Source: Streptomyces sp. SID13031 (GTDB lineage: Bacteria > Actinomycetota > Actinomycetes > Propionibacteriales > Kribbellaceae). From it: DNA of 64,000 nucleotides. Every line of letters starts with the position of its first letter. The stretch's first letter is position 1. The position numbers were made by a program, and so were the translations under genes. Below are positions 49,138 through 57,671 of the stretch, in pieces. Below the pieces are notes generated by a model. That model searched no databases, was not told where the DNA came from, and saw only the letters and a program-made list of their open reading frames with translations. Location: NCBI RefSeq assembly GCF_010548305.1, contig NZ_JAAGLV010000013.1, positions 62,001 through 126,000 on the forward strand, read 5' to 3'.

Positions 49138-51947
49138 CGGACCGGCACCGCCTCTCGTACGGCGGTCGTGGCGACCGGCTCGACGAGCAGATCCACCTGC
49201 ACGGCGGTGACCTTGTACTCCGGGCAGTTGGTCGCCCAGTCCGAGTTGTCGGTGGTGATCACGTTCGCCCCCGTCACCGGGTGATGGAACGTGGTGTAGC
49301 AGACGCCGATCGGCATCCGGTCCGACAGCTTCGCCTTCAGTTTGGTCCGCCCGACCCGGCTGGACAGCGCGACCATCGAGCCGTCCACGATCCCGCGCAC
49401 CTCCGCGTCGTGCGGATGCAGTTCGAGGATGTCCTCGGGATGCCAGGCCACATTCGCGGTACGCCGAGTCTGTGCCCCGACGTTGTACTGCGAAAGGATC
49501 CGCCCGGTCGTCAGGATCAACGGGTACTTCCGCGTCGACCGCTCCGACGTCGGCACGTAGACGGTCTCCATGAACCGTCCCTTGCCACGGGTGAACTCCT
49601 CCTCGTGCATGATCGGCGTCCCGTTCGGGTGCTCCAGGTTGCACGGCCACTGGACCGAGCCGACCTCGTCGAGCTTCTTGAACGAGACCCCCATGAACGT
49701 CGGGGTGGTGAGTGCGATCTCGTCCATGATCTGGCTGGCCGAGTCGTAGTGCATCGGGTAGCCCATCGCCTGCGCGATCTCGCAGATGATCTGCCATTCC
49801 TGCTTCCCCGTCTGCGGCGCCATCACCGGCCGGACCCGGTTGATCCGCCGCTCCGCGTTGGTGAAGGTGCCGTTCTTTTCCAGGAACGACGTTCCCGGCA
49901 GCAGCACGTGCGCCCACTTCGCCGTCTCGTTCTCGAACAGGTCCTGGACGACGAGCAGGTCGAGCGCGCCGAGCGCCGCGAACACGTGCGCGGTGTTCGG
50001 GTCCGACTGCGCGATGTCCTCACCCTGCACGAACAGTGCCCGGAAGGACCCGTCGATCGCGGCGTCGAACATGTTGGGAATCCGCAGCCCCGGCTCGTTC
50101 AGCAGCGGCGTACCCCAGAGCTGCTGGTAGACGTCGCGAGCGCCGTCATCCGATACATGCCGGTACCCCGGCAGCTCATGCGGGAAGGAGCCCATGTCAC
50201 AAGCACCCTGCACGTTGTTCTGTCCACGCAACGGGTTCACCCCGACGCCACGGCGGCCGATGTTGCCGGTCGCCATCGCGAGGTTCGCCATCGCCATCAC
50301 GGTGGTCGAACCCTGGCTGTGCTCGGTGACGCCCAGCCCGTAGTAGATCGCGCCGTTGCCTCCCGTGGCGAAGAGGCGGGCGGCGGCCCGCAACTCCTCG
50401 GCCGGGATCCCGGTCACCTCGGAGATCGCCTCCGGGCTGTGCTCGGGCTGCGCGATGAACGATTCCCACTGGCCGAAGTCCTCACACCGCTCGGTGACGA
50501 AGTCCCGATCCACCAGGCCTTCGGTGACGATGACGTGCGCGAGGGCGTTCACCACCGCGACGTTCGTCCCCGGTGCGAGCTGCAGGTGGTGGGCCGCCTC
50601 GATGTGCGGCGACCGGACCAGGTCGATCCGGCGCGGGTCGACGACGATCAGCCGGGCGCCCTGCCGCAGCCGCTTCTTCATCCGGGACGCGAACACCGGG
50701 TGCCCGTCGGTCGGGTTGGCGCCGATCAGCAGGATCACGTCGGACTTCTCGACCGACTTGAAGTCCTGGGTGCCGGCCGACTCGCCGAAGGTCTGCTTCA
50801 GGCCGTACCCCGTGGGCGAGTGACAGACCCGCGCGCAGGTGTCGACGTTGTTGTTGCCGAAGACGGCCCGGACCATCTTCTGGACCACGTACACCTCTTC
50901 GTTGGTCGTCCGCGACGAGGTGATCGCGCCGATCGAGCCTTGCCCGTGGGTCGCCTGGATCTCGCGCAACCGGCGAGCCGTGAAGCCGATCGCCTCTTCC
51001 CAGGAGACCTTTCGCCACGGATCCGTGATCGCGTCGCGGACCATCGGCTCCGTCACGCGGTCCGGGTGGCTGGCGTACCCGAAGGCGAACCGGCCCTTCA
51101 CGCACGAGTGGCCCTCGTTCGCGCCGCCGTCCTTGTAAGGCACCATCCGGACCAGCTCGTCACCGCGCAGCTCGGCCTTGAAGGAGCACCCGACGCCGCA
51201 GTACGCGCAGGTGGTGATGACGGAGCGGGTCGGCATGCCGAGCTCGATGACGGTTTTCTCTTGCAGGGTTGCCGTTGGGCACGCCTGAACGCACGCGCCA
51301 CACGAGACGCAGTCCGACTCCATGAAGGAGACGCCAGCGCCGGCGGCGACCTTGGAGTCGAAGCCACGCCCTTCGATCGTGAGCGCCAGCGTGCCCTGCA
51401 CCTCGTCGCACGCGCGGACGCAGCGCGAGCACGCGATGCACTTGGAGGCGTCGAAGTCGAAGTACGGGTTGGAGCTGTCGGTCGGCGCGTCCAGGTGGTT
51501 CGCGCCGGCGTCCACACCAGAGCCGTACCGTACTTCGCGGAGCCCGGTGACCCCGGCCATGTCCTGCAACTCGCAGTCGCCATTGGCCGAGCAGGTCAGG
51601 CAGTCGAGCGGGTGATCGGAGACGTAGAGCTCCATCACGCCCCGGCGCAGCTTGCCCAGCTTCTCGTTCTGGGTACGGACGACCATGCCGGGGGCGACGG
51701 GCGTAGTACAGGAGGCTGGAGTTCCGCGGGCGCCGTCGATCTCGACGATGCAGAGCCGGCAGGAGCCGAACGCTTCCAGGCTGTCGGTGGCGCAGAGCTT
51801 GGGGATGTCGAGCCCGGCCTGTTTGGCGGCCCGCATCACCGAAGTACCGGGTGGAACGGCGACGCTCACCCCGTCGATGGTCAGCTCGACGGTCGCCTCG
51901 CCGTCGCGCGCCGGTGTACCGAAGTCTGGTTCCTTGAGCAGGGTCAT
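49134..51947 (-). CDS. fdsA: NAD-type formate dehydrogenase alpha subunit (molybdenum)
   Basis: The 937-residue catalytic subunit oxidises formate to carbon dioxide at a molybdenum bis-MGD site. It begins with a NuoG-like [2Fe-2S] domain (CATDSLEAFGSCRLC), then a His/Cys cluster (HPLDCLTCSANGDC), two [4Fe-4S] sites (CIACSRCVRAC, CVSCGACVQAC), the Mo domain cluster CAYCGVGCSF, and the molybdenum ligand Cys375 in DTCARVCHSP, so no selenocysteine is used. It is cytoplasmic and passes electrons to FdsB and FdsG. It overlaps its neighbours by 4 nt on both sides. Confidence 0.95.
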   Translation of the reverse strand: MTLLKEPDFGTPARDGEATVELTIDGVSVAVPPGTSVMRAAKQAGLDIPKLCATDSLEAFGSCRLCIVEIDGARGTPASCTTPVAPGMVVRTQNEKLGKLRRGVMELYVSDHPLDCLTCSANGDCELQDMAGVTGLREVRYGSGVDAGANHLDAPTDSSNPYFDFDASKCIACSRCVRACDEVQGTLALTIEGRGFDSKVAAGAGVSFMESDCVSCGACVQACPTATLQEKTVIELGMPTRSVITTCAYCGVGCSFKAELRGDELVRMVPYKDGGANEGHSCVKGRFAFGYASHPDRVTEPMVRDAITDPWRKVSWEEAIGFTARRLREIQATHGQGSIGAITSSRTTNEEVYVVQKMVRAVFGNNNVDTCARVCHSPTGYGLKQTFGESAGTQDFKSVEKSDVILLIGANPTDGHPVFASRMKKRLRQGARLIVVDPRRIDLVRSPHIEAAHHLQLAPGTNVAVVNALAHVIVTEGLVDRDFVTERCEDFGQWESFIAQPEHSPEAISEVTGIPAEELRAAARLFATGGNGAIYYGLGVTEHSQGSTTVMAMANLAMATGNIGRRGVGVNPLRGQNNVQGACDMGSFPHELPGYRHVSDDGARDVYQQLWGTPLLNEPGLRIPNMFDAAIDGSFRALFVQGEDIAQSDPNTAHVFAALGALDLLVVQDLFENETAKWAHVLLPGTSFLEKNGTFTNAERRINRVRPVMAPQTGKQEWQIICEIAQAMGYPMHYDSASQIMDEIALTTPTFMGVSFKKLDEVGSVQWPCNLEHPNGTPIMHEEEFTRGKGRFMETVYVPTSERSTRKYPLILTTGRILSQYNVGAQTRRTANVAWHPEDILELHPHDAEVRGIVDGSMVALSSRVGRTKLKAKLSDRMPIGVCYTTFHHPVTGANVITTDNSDWATNCPEYKVTAVQVDLLVEPVATTAVREAVPVR

Positions 51948-53461
51948 GAGAAGTCCTCTCCGAAGTGGCGGACGGCGCTGCGGACGGGGAGCGGGGTGAG
52001 CCCGCCCATCGCGCAGAGCGAGCCGTCGGTCATCAGGTCGCACAGGTCGTCGAGCAGGACGAGGTTCTGCTTGCGGTCCTCGCCGCGGCGGATCCGGTCG
52101 ATCGTCTCGACCCCGCGGACCGCGCCGACCCGGCACGGCGTGCACTTGCCGCAGGACTCCTCCGCGCAGAACTCGAAGGCGAACCGGGCCATCGCGGCCA
52201 TGTCGACGGTCTCGTCGAACACCACGATGCCGCCGTGCCCGACCATCGCCCCGGCCGCCGCGAACGCCTCGTAGTCCATCGGCAGGCCGAACTGCTCGAC
52301 CGGCAGGTAGGCCCCCAGTGGCCCACCCACCTGGACGGCTCTGGTCGGCCGGCCGGACGCCGTACCACCGCCGAGGTCGTCCACGAGCTCGCCGAGGGTG
52401 ATGCCGAAGGCGGTCTCGACGATGCCGCCGCGGGCGATGTTGCCGCCGAGCTGGAAGACGTTCGTGCCGAGCGACCGGCCCATCCCGAAGCCGGCGTAGG
52501 TGGCCGCGCCGTTCGCCAGGATGGTCGGGATCGTTGCCAGTGACAACACATTGTTGACGACCGTCGGTCGGCCGAAGAGCCCTTCCAGGGCAGGGATCGG
52601 GGGTTTCGCCCGGACCATCCCGCGCTTGCCTTCGAGGCTTTCCAGCATCGAGGTTTCTTCACCGCAAATATAAGCGCCTGCACCAACCCTTACATGTAAG
52701 TCGAAGTTCAAGCCTGAGCCGAGGAGGTTCTGGCCGAGCCAGCCGCGGTCGCGGGCGGTCCGGATCGCGGCGTTCAGCGCCTCGACGGCGTCCGGGTACT
52801 CCGAGCGCAGGTACACGTAACCCTCGGTGGCGCCGACGGCGTACGCGGCGATCGTCATACCCTCGATCAGCGTGAACGGGTCGCCCTCGATCAGCATCCG
52901 GTCGGCGAAGGTGCCCGAGTCGCCCTCGTCGGCGTTGCAGCAGACGAACTTGAGGTCGGATTCCGCGCCGAGCACCGTGCGCCATTTGATCCCGGTCGGG
53001 AAGCCGGCGCCGCCACGGCCCCGCAGACCACTCGCGATGACCTCCTCGACCACGTCGGCCGGTGACAGCGCGAGCGCGGCTCGAAGCCCCTTGTTTCCTT
53101 GGTTTTCCGCGTGGTCGTCGCCCGAGCGCGGATCGATCACGCCGACCCGCGCGAAGGTCAGTCGCTGCTGGCGCTTCATCCAGGGGAGTTCCTCGACCAG
53201 CCCGAGTTTGGCGCCGACACCCTCGAACAGGCCGCCCGCGACGAGCCCGTCGACGTCTTCCGGAGCAACCGGCCCGTAGCCGACGCGTCCCTGCGCCGTC
53301 TCGACCTCGACCAGAGGCTCCAGCCAGAGCATGCCGCGGGAGCCGTTGCGGACGATCTCGATCTCGAGACCGCTCGCTGTCGCCGCCGCGGCGATCCGCT
53401 CGGCAACCTCGTCCGCTCCAACGGATCGGGCGGCTGCATCGCGGGGTACGAAGACTCTCAT
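51944..53461 (-). CDS. fdsB: Formate dehydrogenase beta subunit (FMN, NAD-binding)
   Basis: The 505-residue protein is NuoF-like. After an N-terminal thioredoxin-like part it has the NADH/FMN region GLRGRGGAGFPTG and CNADEGDSGTFADR, GAGAYICGEETSML, and the C-terminal [4Fe-4S] motif ESCGKCTPCRVG. It transfers electrons from the clusters through FMN to NAD+. It overlaps fdsG and fdsA by ATGA on both sides. Confidence 0.95.
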   Translation of the reverse strand: MRVFVPRDAAARSVGADEVAERIAAAATASGLEIEIVRNGSRGMLWLEPLVEVETAQGRVGYGPVAPEDVDGLVAGGLFEGVGAKLGLVEELPWMKRQQRLTFARVGVIDPRSGDDHAENQGNKGLRAALALSPADVVEEVIASGLRGRGGAGFPTGIKWRTVLGAESDLKFVCCNADEGDSGTFADRMLIEGDPFTLIEGMTIAAYAVGATEGYVYLRSEYPDAVEALNAAIRTARDRGWLGQNLLGSGLNFDLHVRVGAGAYICGEETSMLESLEGKRGMVRAKPPIPALEGLFGRPTVVNNVLSLATIPTILANGAATYAGFGMGRSLGTNVFQLGGNIARGGIVETAFGITLGELVDDLGGGTASGRPTRAVQVGGPLGAYLPVEQFGLPMDYEAFAAAGAMVGHGGIVVFDETVDMAAMARFAFEFCAEESCGKCTPCRVGAVRGVETIDRIRRGEDRKQNLVLLDDLCDLMTDGSLCAMGGLTPLPVRSAVRHFGEDFS

Positions 53462-53952
53462 CGTGCCTCCCCGAGGAGCGCATCGAGGCGGGCCGGCGTG
53501 ACCCGGCCGTGCAGCTTGTCGCCCACCTGGACGGCCGGCCCGAGAGCACAGTTGCCGAGGCAGAACACCTCGTCGACGGTCAGCTTCCCGTCGTACGTGG
53601 TCTCCCCGAAACCGACCCCGGTACGCCGTTTCGCCTGCGCGGCGAGCTCCTCCGCGCCGACCGAGCGACACGCCTCGGCCTGGCAGATCCGTACCGTCGT
53701 CCGGCCCGCCGGTTCGCGCCGGAAGTCGCGGTAGAAGGTGACGACGCCATGGACCTCGGCGACCGACAGGTTCAGCACGTCGGCGATCACGGGGAGGTCG
53801 GTCTGGTCGACGTACCCGAGGTCTTCCTGCACCGCATGCAGGATCGGGATCAGAGCGCCGCGCAGACCGCGCAGTTCGGCGGCGATCTCGCGCACGCGGT
53901 CGGCACGCCCGGGAACCGGGACGGGGGCGGGGGGCATGACTTCGGTCGTCAT
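53458..53952 (-). CDS. fdsG: Formate dehydrogenase gamma subunit
   Basis: The 164-residue protein is NuoE-like with a thioredoxin-fold [2Fe-2S] site: CQAEACRS near residue 90 and CLGNC near residue 131. It is the first gene of the fdsG-fdsB-fdsA-fdsD-moeA chain; each of the four junctions in the chain is a 4-nt overlap. A perfect inverted repeat lies in the short leader upstream. Confidence 0.93.
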   Translation of the reverse strand: MTTEVMPPAPVPVPGRADRVREIAAELRGLRGALIPILHAVQEDLGYVDQTDLPVIADVLNLSVAEVHGVVTFYRDFRREPAGRTTVRICQAEACRSVGAEELAAQAKRRTGVGFGETTYDGKLTVDEVFCLGNCALGPAVQVGDKLHGRVTPARLDALLGEAR

Positions 53953-53993
53953 GCAACGACTGTCCCGGGCGGTTACCTCCGGGTCAAAGCAAA

Positions 53994-54017
53994 CCTGCCT
54001 ATGACGCGATAGGCAGG
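53994..54017. promoter_or_regulatory. Inverted repeat upstream of the fds operon
   Basis: CCTGCCTAT and ATAGGCAGG form a perfect 9-bp dyad with a 6-nt spacer (GACGCG). It is 42 bases upstream of the fdsG start. The core fits the general T-N11-A shape of LysR-type regulator sites; no lysR gene is adjacent. Confidence 0.6.
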
Positions 54018-54022
54018 AACTA

Positions 54023-54670
54023 TCAACTCTCGCTGACTACCAGCGCCGTCGATTCGTCATACTTCGCCGGACCGTAGATCGCGTGCTCCCGCTCCTCCAC
54101 GAAGGCCCAGTAGCGGTCGCCGAAGGACCAGTGCCACCACTCGGTCGGGTAGTTCACCAGACCGGCGGAGCTGAGCACATCGGCGAGCAGTTCGCGGTTG
54201 GTGCGCGCCTCGCGGCTGATGTTGGTGGCTGCGAAGAAGCAGGCGCCGTTGCTCTGCTCGGGGGTCGCGTCGATCGGCGTACCGAGGTCGAACGGGCCGT
54301 GCTCGCCGATCAGGGTCAGGTCGACCGCCGCGCCGGCCACGTGCGGGGCGACCTCGACCGGTGAGACGAACCGGCTGGCCAGCACGTGGGCCTCTTCGTC
54401 GGAGATGCCCGGGTTGAGCGTGAACAGCTCGGCCTTGTAGCCGTCGTAGATCTCCTGCTGGCTCTCGATCGCGCGCAGCCCCTCGACCACGTGCAGGCGA
54501 ATGCCGGTCGGCAGGAAGGTGTCGGCGACCGCGAGCCGGTCGGCCAGGCTCTCCCGGACGAACTGGCGGCCCACGGTGGAGATCCCGCGGGTGAAGAGGT
54601 CGACGAGCGGTTCGCCGCTGTCGATCGCGGGGATCCGGGTGATCCGCTCGTCGCTCAGCAGGACGGTCAT
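54023..54670 (-). CDS. vanX: D-alanyl-D-alanine dipeptidase, VanX-like
   Basis: The 215-residue zinc peptidase has the M15D site: His110 and Asp117 (APHVAGAAVDLTL), catalytic Glu177 and His180 (EWWHWS). VanX-type enzymes hydrolyse free D-Ala-D-Ala in the cytoplasm. Its ATG overlaps the stop of ddl (TGATG), and alr is coupled upstream, so racemase, ligase and dipeptidase are made together. No vanH dehydrogenase or VanRS system is present, so this is not a classic glycopeptide-resistance cassette. Confidence 0.9.
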   Translation of the reverse strand: MTVLLSDERITRIPAIDSGEPLVDLFTRGISTVGRQFVRESLADRLAVADTFLPTGIRLHVVEGLRAIESQQEIYDGYKAELFTLNPGISDEEAHVLASRFVSPVEVAPHVAGAAVDLTLIGEHGPFDLGTPIDATPEQSNGACFFAATNISREARTNRELLADVLSSAGLVNYPTEWWHWSFGDRYWAFVEEREHAIYGPAKYDESTALVVSES

Positions 54671-55638
54671 CAGACCTTCTTCGCCGCGGCTGTGACGACC
54701 AGATTGTCGATCACCTGGGAGTAGGACAGGCCGGCCGCCGCCCACATCCGCGGGAACTGCGACATCGCGGTGAAACCGGGGAAGGTGTTGATCTCGTTGA
54801 CCAGCGGCTTGCCGTCGGCCGGGACGAAGAAGTCGACCCGGGCCAGTCCCTGGCAGCCGAGTGCGTCGAACACCTCCAGCGACGTCTGCTTGAGCCGCTC
54901 GGCCAGCTCGGGGTCCAGCGGAGCCGGTACGACGAACTTGGTGGCGCCGCTGTTGTACTTGGCGGCCGCGTTGAAAAAGGGCTGGTCCGGATCGGCGTGG
55001 ATCTCCAGCGCCGGCGCAACCTCGATCCGGCCGTCGGGGAACTCCATCACCGACAGGTCGATCTCGCGACCCTGGATCTCCTGCTCGACCAGGACGTGCG
55101 GGTCCAGCTCGGCCGCCGTGGCCAGCGCGGCCGTCAGAGTCTGCAGGTCGGTGGCCCGGGTGACCCCGAAGCTCGAGCCGCCGCTGCCCGGCTTCACGAA
55201 GACGGGGAACTGCAGGCCTGCCGCCTTGAGTCGCTGGACGACTGCCTCGGCGTCGTGGAGATCCGCGCCGCGCACGGTGATGCCCGGCGTCACCGGGATG
55301 CCCTGGTCACGCAGTACGGCCTTGGTCAGGTGCTTGTCGAGGCCGACCGCGCTCGCGGCCACCCCGCTGCCGACGTACCGGACGTGCAGCTGGTCCAGGA
55401 AGCCCTGGATGACGCCGTCCTCCCCGCCCTCGCCGTGGAGGGCGGGGATCACTACATCGGTGTCCAGCAGCGCCGTGATCGCTGCGGTGTTGCCGTCCTT
55501 CCAGTGGCCCTCGGCGTCCAGCTCCAGCGAGACGACTTCGTGTCCCGCCTGCTCCGCGGCCTCGAGGATGCCTCGCCCGCTGGCGAGTGACACCTCGTGC
55601 TCCGGGCTGGCACCGCCACTGATCACGACGACCTTCAC
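54670..55638 (-). CDS. ddl: D-alanine-D-alanine ligase family enzyme
   Basis: The 322-residue ATP-grasp ligase starts VVVISGGASPEHEVSLASG, then ALHGEGGEDGVIQGFL, VKPGSGGSSFGV and the C-terminal LVNEINTFPGFTAMSQFP with the metal-binding residues. The omega loop reads PFFNAAAKYNSG, with the Lys-Tyr pair seen in D-Ala-D-Ala ligases; D-lactate ligases such as VanA have His there. D-Ala-D-Ala, or possibly D-Ala-D-Ser, is the likely product. GTG 55638 overlaps the alr stop (GTGA). It may be a paralogue of a housekeeping ddl elsewhere. Confidence 0.9.
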   Translation of the reverse strand: MKVVVISGGASPEHEVSLASGRGILEAAEQAGHEVVSLELDAEGHWKDGNTAAITALLDTDVVIPALHGEGGEDGVIQGFLDQLHVRYVGSGVAASAVGLDKHLTKAVLRDQGIPVTPGITVRGADLHDAEAVVQRLKAAGLQFPVFVKPGSGGSSFGVTRATDLQTLTAALATAAELDPHVLVEQEIQGREIDLSVMEFPDGRIEVAPALEIHADPDQPFFNAAAKYNSGATKFVVPAPLDPELAERLKQTSLEVFDALGCQGLARVDFFVPADGKPLVNEINTFPGFTAMSQFPRMWAAAGLSYSQVIDNLVVTAAAKKV

Positions 55639-56771
55639 CGCTGGGTCCCTTCGACGTAACGACGCGGGACCCGTGTGCCGAGCCCGCAGTAGATTTCATG
55701 GGGAATGGTTCCGGCCCAGTCGGCCCAGTCGGCGGCCGTCGGCTCACCGGCGTCACCGTTGCCGAAGACGATCACCGGCGTACCTACCTCGATCGGCAGG
55801 TCGCCCGCGTCGACGACGAACTGGTCCATCGTGATCCGGCCGACCACGGGCAGCCGGACGCCCCGGACGAGCACGCTCGCCTGGGCGCCGGCGATCCGCG
55901 GCACGCCGTCGGCGTACCCGATCGGGATCAGCGCGACCGTGGTGTCACGCTCGGCGATGAAGTCATGGCCGTACGAGACGCCCTCGCCGGCGCGGATCCG
56001 GCGGACCTGGACGACCTTGGTGACGAACTGCATCGGCTGCCGCAGGCCGGCGTCGACCTCGTCGATACCGAACAGGCCGGCGCCGATCCGGACCATGTTG
56101 CAGTCCGGCGCGTCCAGGGTGAGCGCGCCGGAGGAGTTCGCCAGGTGCACGAAGTCGGGGGTGAGACCGGCGCGGCGGGCCAGGGCGACGCCGGTGCGCA
56201 GGAGCTGGAGCTGCCTGGTGCTGTGCGACGCGTCCGGCTCGTCACCGTGGGACAGGTGGGACCAGATACCGCGGATCCTGAGCGTGCCGAGCGCCTCGTA
56301 GTGGGCCGCGGTCCGGGTCAGCTCGATCCACTGGTCGGGCGCGCTGCCGCCGCGGTGCATGCCGGTGTCCAGCTTGAGGTGCACGTTGTGCACATTCGGG
56401 GCCGAGGCGATCTGCTGGAGCTCGGCGACCGTGGACACGCTCACATCGATGTCCTTGAGCAGCAGCAGCTCGGAGGCGTCGTACAGCCAGATCATGATCG
56501 GCTCGGTCAGCCCGGCGGCGCGCAGCTGCAGCGCCTCCTCGGCACGGGCGACGCCGAGCCAGGTCGCGCCCGCCTCGATCGCGGCCGTGGCGATCTGGGC
56601 CGCGCCGTGGTTGAAGCCGTCGGCCTTGACGATCGCCATGATCTCGGTGCCCGGCCGGATCCGCTTGCTCAGCGTCTTTACGTTGTCCCTGACGACCGAC
56701 AGGTCGATGACCGTCTCGGCCAGTCCCACGCAGGGACGAGCCGGACTCTGGACCAGGTTCATATCCGTCAT
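55635..56771 (-). CDS. alr: Alanine racemase
   Basis: The 378-residue PLP enzyme has the cofactor lysine Lys49 (AIVKADGFNHG, slightly different from the common VVKADAYGHG) and the C-terminal base region IPIGYADGVPR with Tyr, plus GRITMDQFVVDAG. ATG 56771 is preferred with GGAA upstream; a TTG at 56786 and an ATG at 56762 are alternatives. It supplies D-alanine to the coupled ligase. A serine-racemase activity cannot be excluded. Confidence 0.9.
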   Translation of the reverse strand: MTDMNLVQSPARPCVGLAETVIDLSVVRDNVKTLSKRIRPGTEIMAIVKADGFNHGAAQIATAAIEAGATWLGVARAEEALQLRAAGLTEPIMIWLYDASELLLLKDIDVSVSTVAELQQIASAPNVHNVHLKLDTGMHRGGSAPDQWIELTRTAAHYEALGTLRIRGIWSHLSHGDEPDASHSTRQLQLLRTGVALARRAGLTPDFVHLANSSGALTLDAPDCNMVRIGAGLFGIDEVDAGLRQPMQFVTKVVQVRRIRAGEGVSYGHDFIAERDTTVALIPIGYADGVPRIAGAQASVLVRGVRLPVVGRITMDQFVVDAGDLPIEVGTPVIVFGNGDAGEPTAADWADWAGTIPHEIYCGLGTRVPRRYVEGTQR

Positions 56772-57129
56772 TGTTGTTTCCGGCAACGAGCCGTCGCATC
56801 GGTTCTGGGGTGGATGTTCAGCGTCGCGAGTCTACGACCGTGGTACGACATCACCATCAGCCGGCTCGTCCTTTCGGTCAGAGTTTTACCTACTCTTATC
56901 CGACGCCGTGGGGACCCTTCTGGTTCACATCCGGTGCAGGACTCGCTGATCAGTACAAGCCGTACTACCGCTGTCCACCAAATTGTCTCAGCTTGTGGAT
57001 GTCGGCCAAACGGCCGAATTCACCCCCTTCCGCCCCGGCGAGACGTAGGTCACGCCGGGTGAAGTCACAGATCGCCGGGCTCGCGTGTCGTAACTGCGTA
57101 GGCACAAAAAACGACAGAGGAGTCCAGCC
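56772..57129. promoter_or_regulatory. Divergent promoter region between alr and the AhpD-like gene
   Basis: This 358-bp gap has no convincing gene. It must hold a leftward promoter for alr-ddl-vanX (an AT-rich stretch AGTTTTACCTACTCTTAT lies at 56881-56898) and a rightward promoter for the AhpD-like gene. A perfect 7-bp inverted repeat CCCGGCG/CGCCGGG is at 57034-57040 and 57053-57059. Confidence 0.45.
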
Positions 57130-57603
57130 ATGGATGCCCGTTTGAACGTCTTCGGCAACCCGATCGCCGACAAGCTCACGAAGCACCTCGTCTCCGCCGC
57201 CCGCGTTGTCGCGGGGACGTCGCTGCCGTACACGACCCTGGAACTGGTGAATCTGCGCTGCAGCCAGATCAACGGGTGCGGCTTCTGTACTGACATGCAC
57301 ATCAAGGACGCGATCGCCGCCGGTGAGTCGCAGCAGCGGCTCAACCTGGTCGCCGCCTGGCGGGAGGCGACCTGCTTCACCGAGGCCGAGCGGGCCGCGC
57401 TCGAGCTGGCCGAGGAGGGCACCCGGATCGCGGATGCCGCGGGCGGCGTGAGCGACGAGGTCTGGGCGAACGCGGCGAAGCACTACGACGAGGAGCAGCT
57501 CCTCGCTCTGGTGGCCCAGATCGCCCTGATCAACACCTTCAACCGGATGAATGTCATCATCCAGCAGCCGGCTGGTGATTACGTGGCCGGTCAGTTCGGC
57601 TGA
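57130..57603 (+). CDS. AhpD-like carboxymuconolactone-decarboxylase-family protein
   Basis: The 157-residue protein has the AhpD redox site: Cys50 and Cys53 in NGCGFCTDMH, with His57 as the proton relay, within a CMD all-helical fold. Such proteins reduce peroxides with help of thiol partners. GAGGAG precedes the ATG. A strong hairpin follows. No AhpC or OxyR gene is adjacent. Confidence 0.88.
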   Translation: MDARLNVFGNPIADKLTKHLVSAARVVAGTSLPYTTLELVNLRCSQINGCGFCTDMHIKDAIAAGESQQRLNLVAAWREATCFTEAERAALELAEEGTRIADAAGGVSDEVWANAAKHYDEEQLLALVAQIALINTFNRMNVIIQQPAGDYVAGQFG

Positions 57604-57611
57604 ACGAAGGG

Positions 57612-57643
57612 GTAGCCGCCATCAGCAGTCTGGTGGCGGCTAC
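57612..57643. terminator. Bidirectional terminator
   Basis: GTAGCCGCCA (57612-57621) and TGGCGGCTAC (57634-57643) form a perfect 10-bp stem between the convergent AhpD-like and ROK genes. Confidence 0.75.
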
Positions 57644-57671
57644 CTGCGCTCAGGGTGTTGGCCGGTGACTT

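Noticed and set aside
50800..50850. Selenocysteine at the formate dehydrogenase active site
   Set aside because: The codon for residue 375 is TGT (cysteine); no in-frame TGA or SECIS-like need exists.
49281..52274. A 997-codon open frame antisense to fdsA
   Set aside because: It is a by-product of GC-rich codon use on the opposite strand: composition is Arg/Asp/Val-rich without any domain, and fdsA on the minus strand has every expected motif.
54023..56771. Classic vancomycin-resistance cassette
   Set aside because: vanH, vanR and vanS are absent, and the ligase has the Lys-Tyr loop of D-Ala-D-Ala enzymes instead of the histidine of D-lactate ligases.
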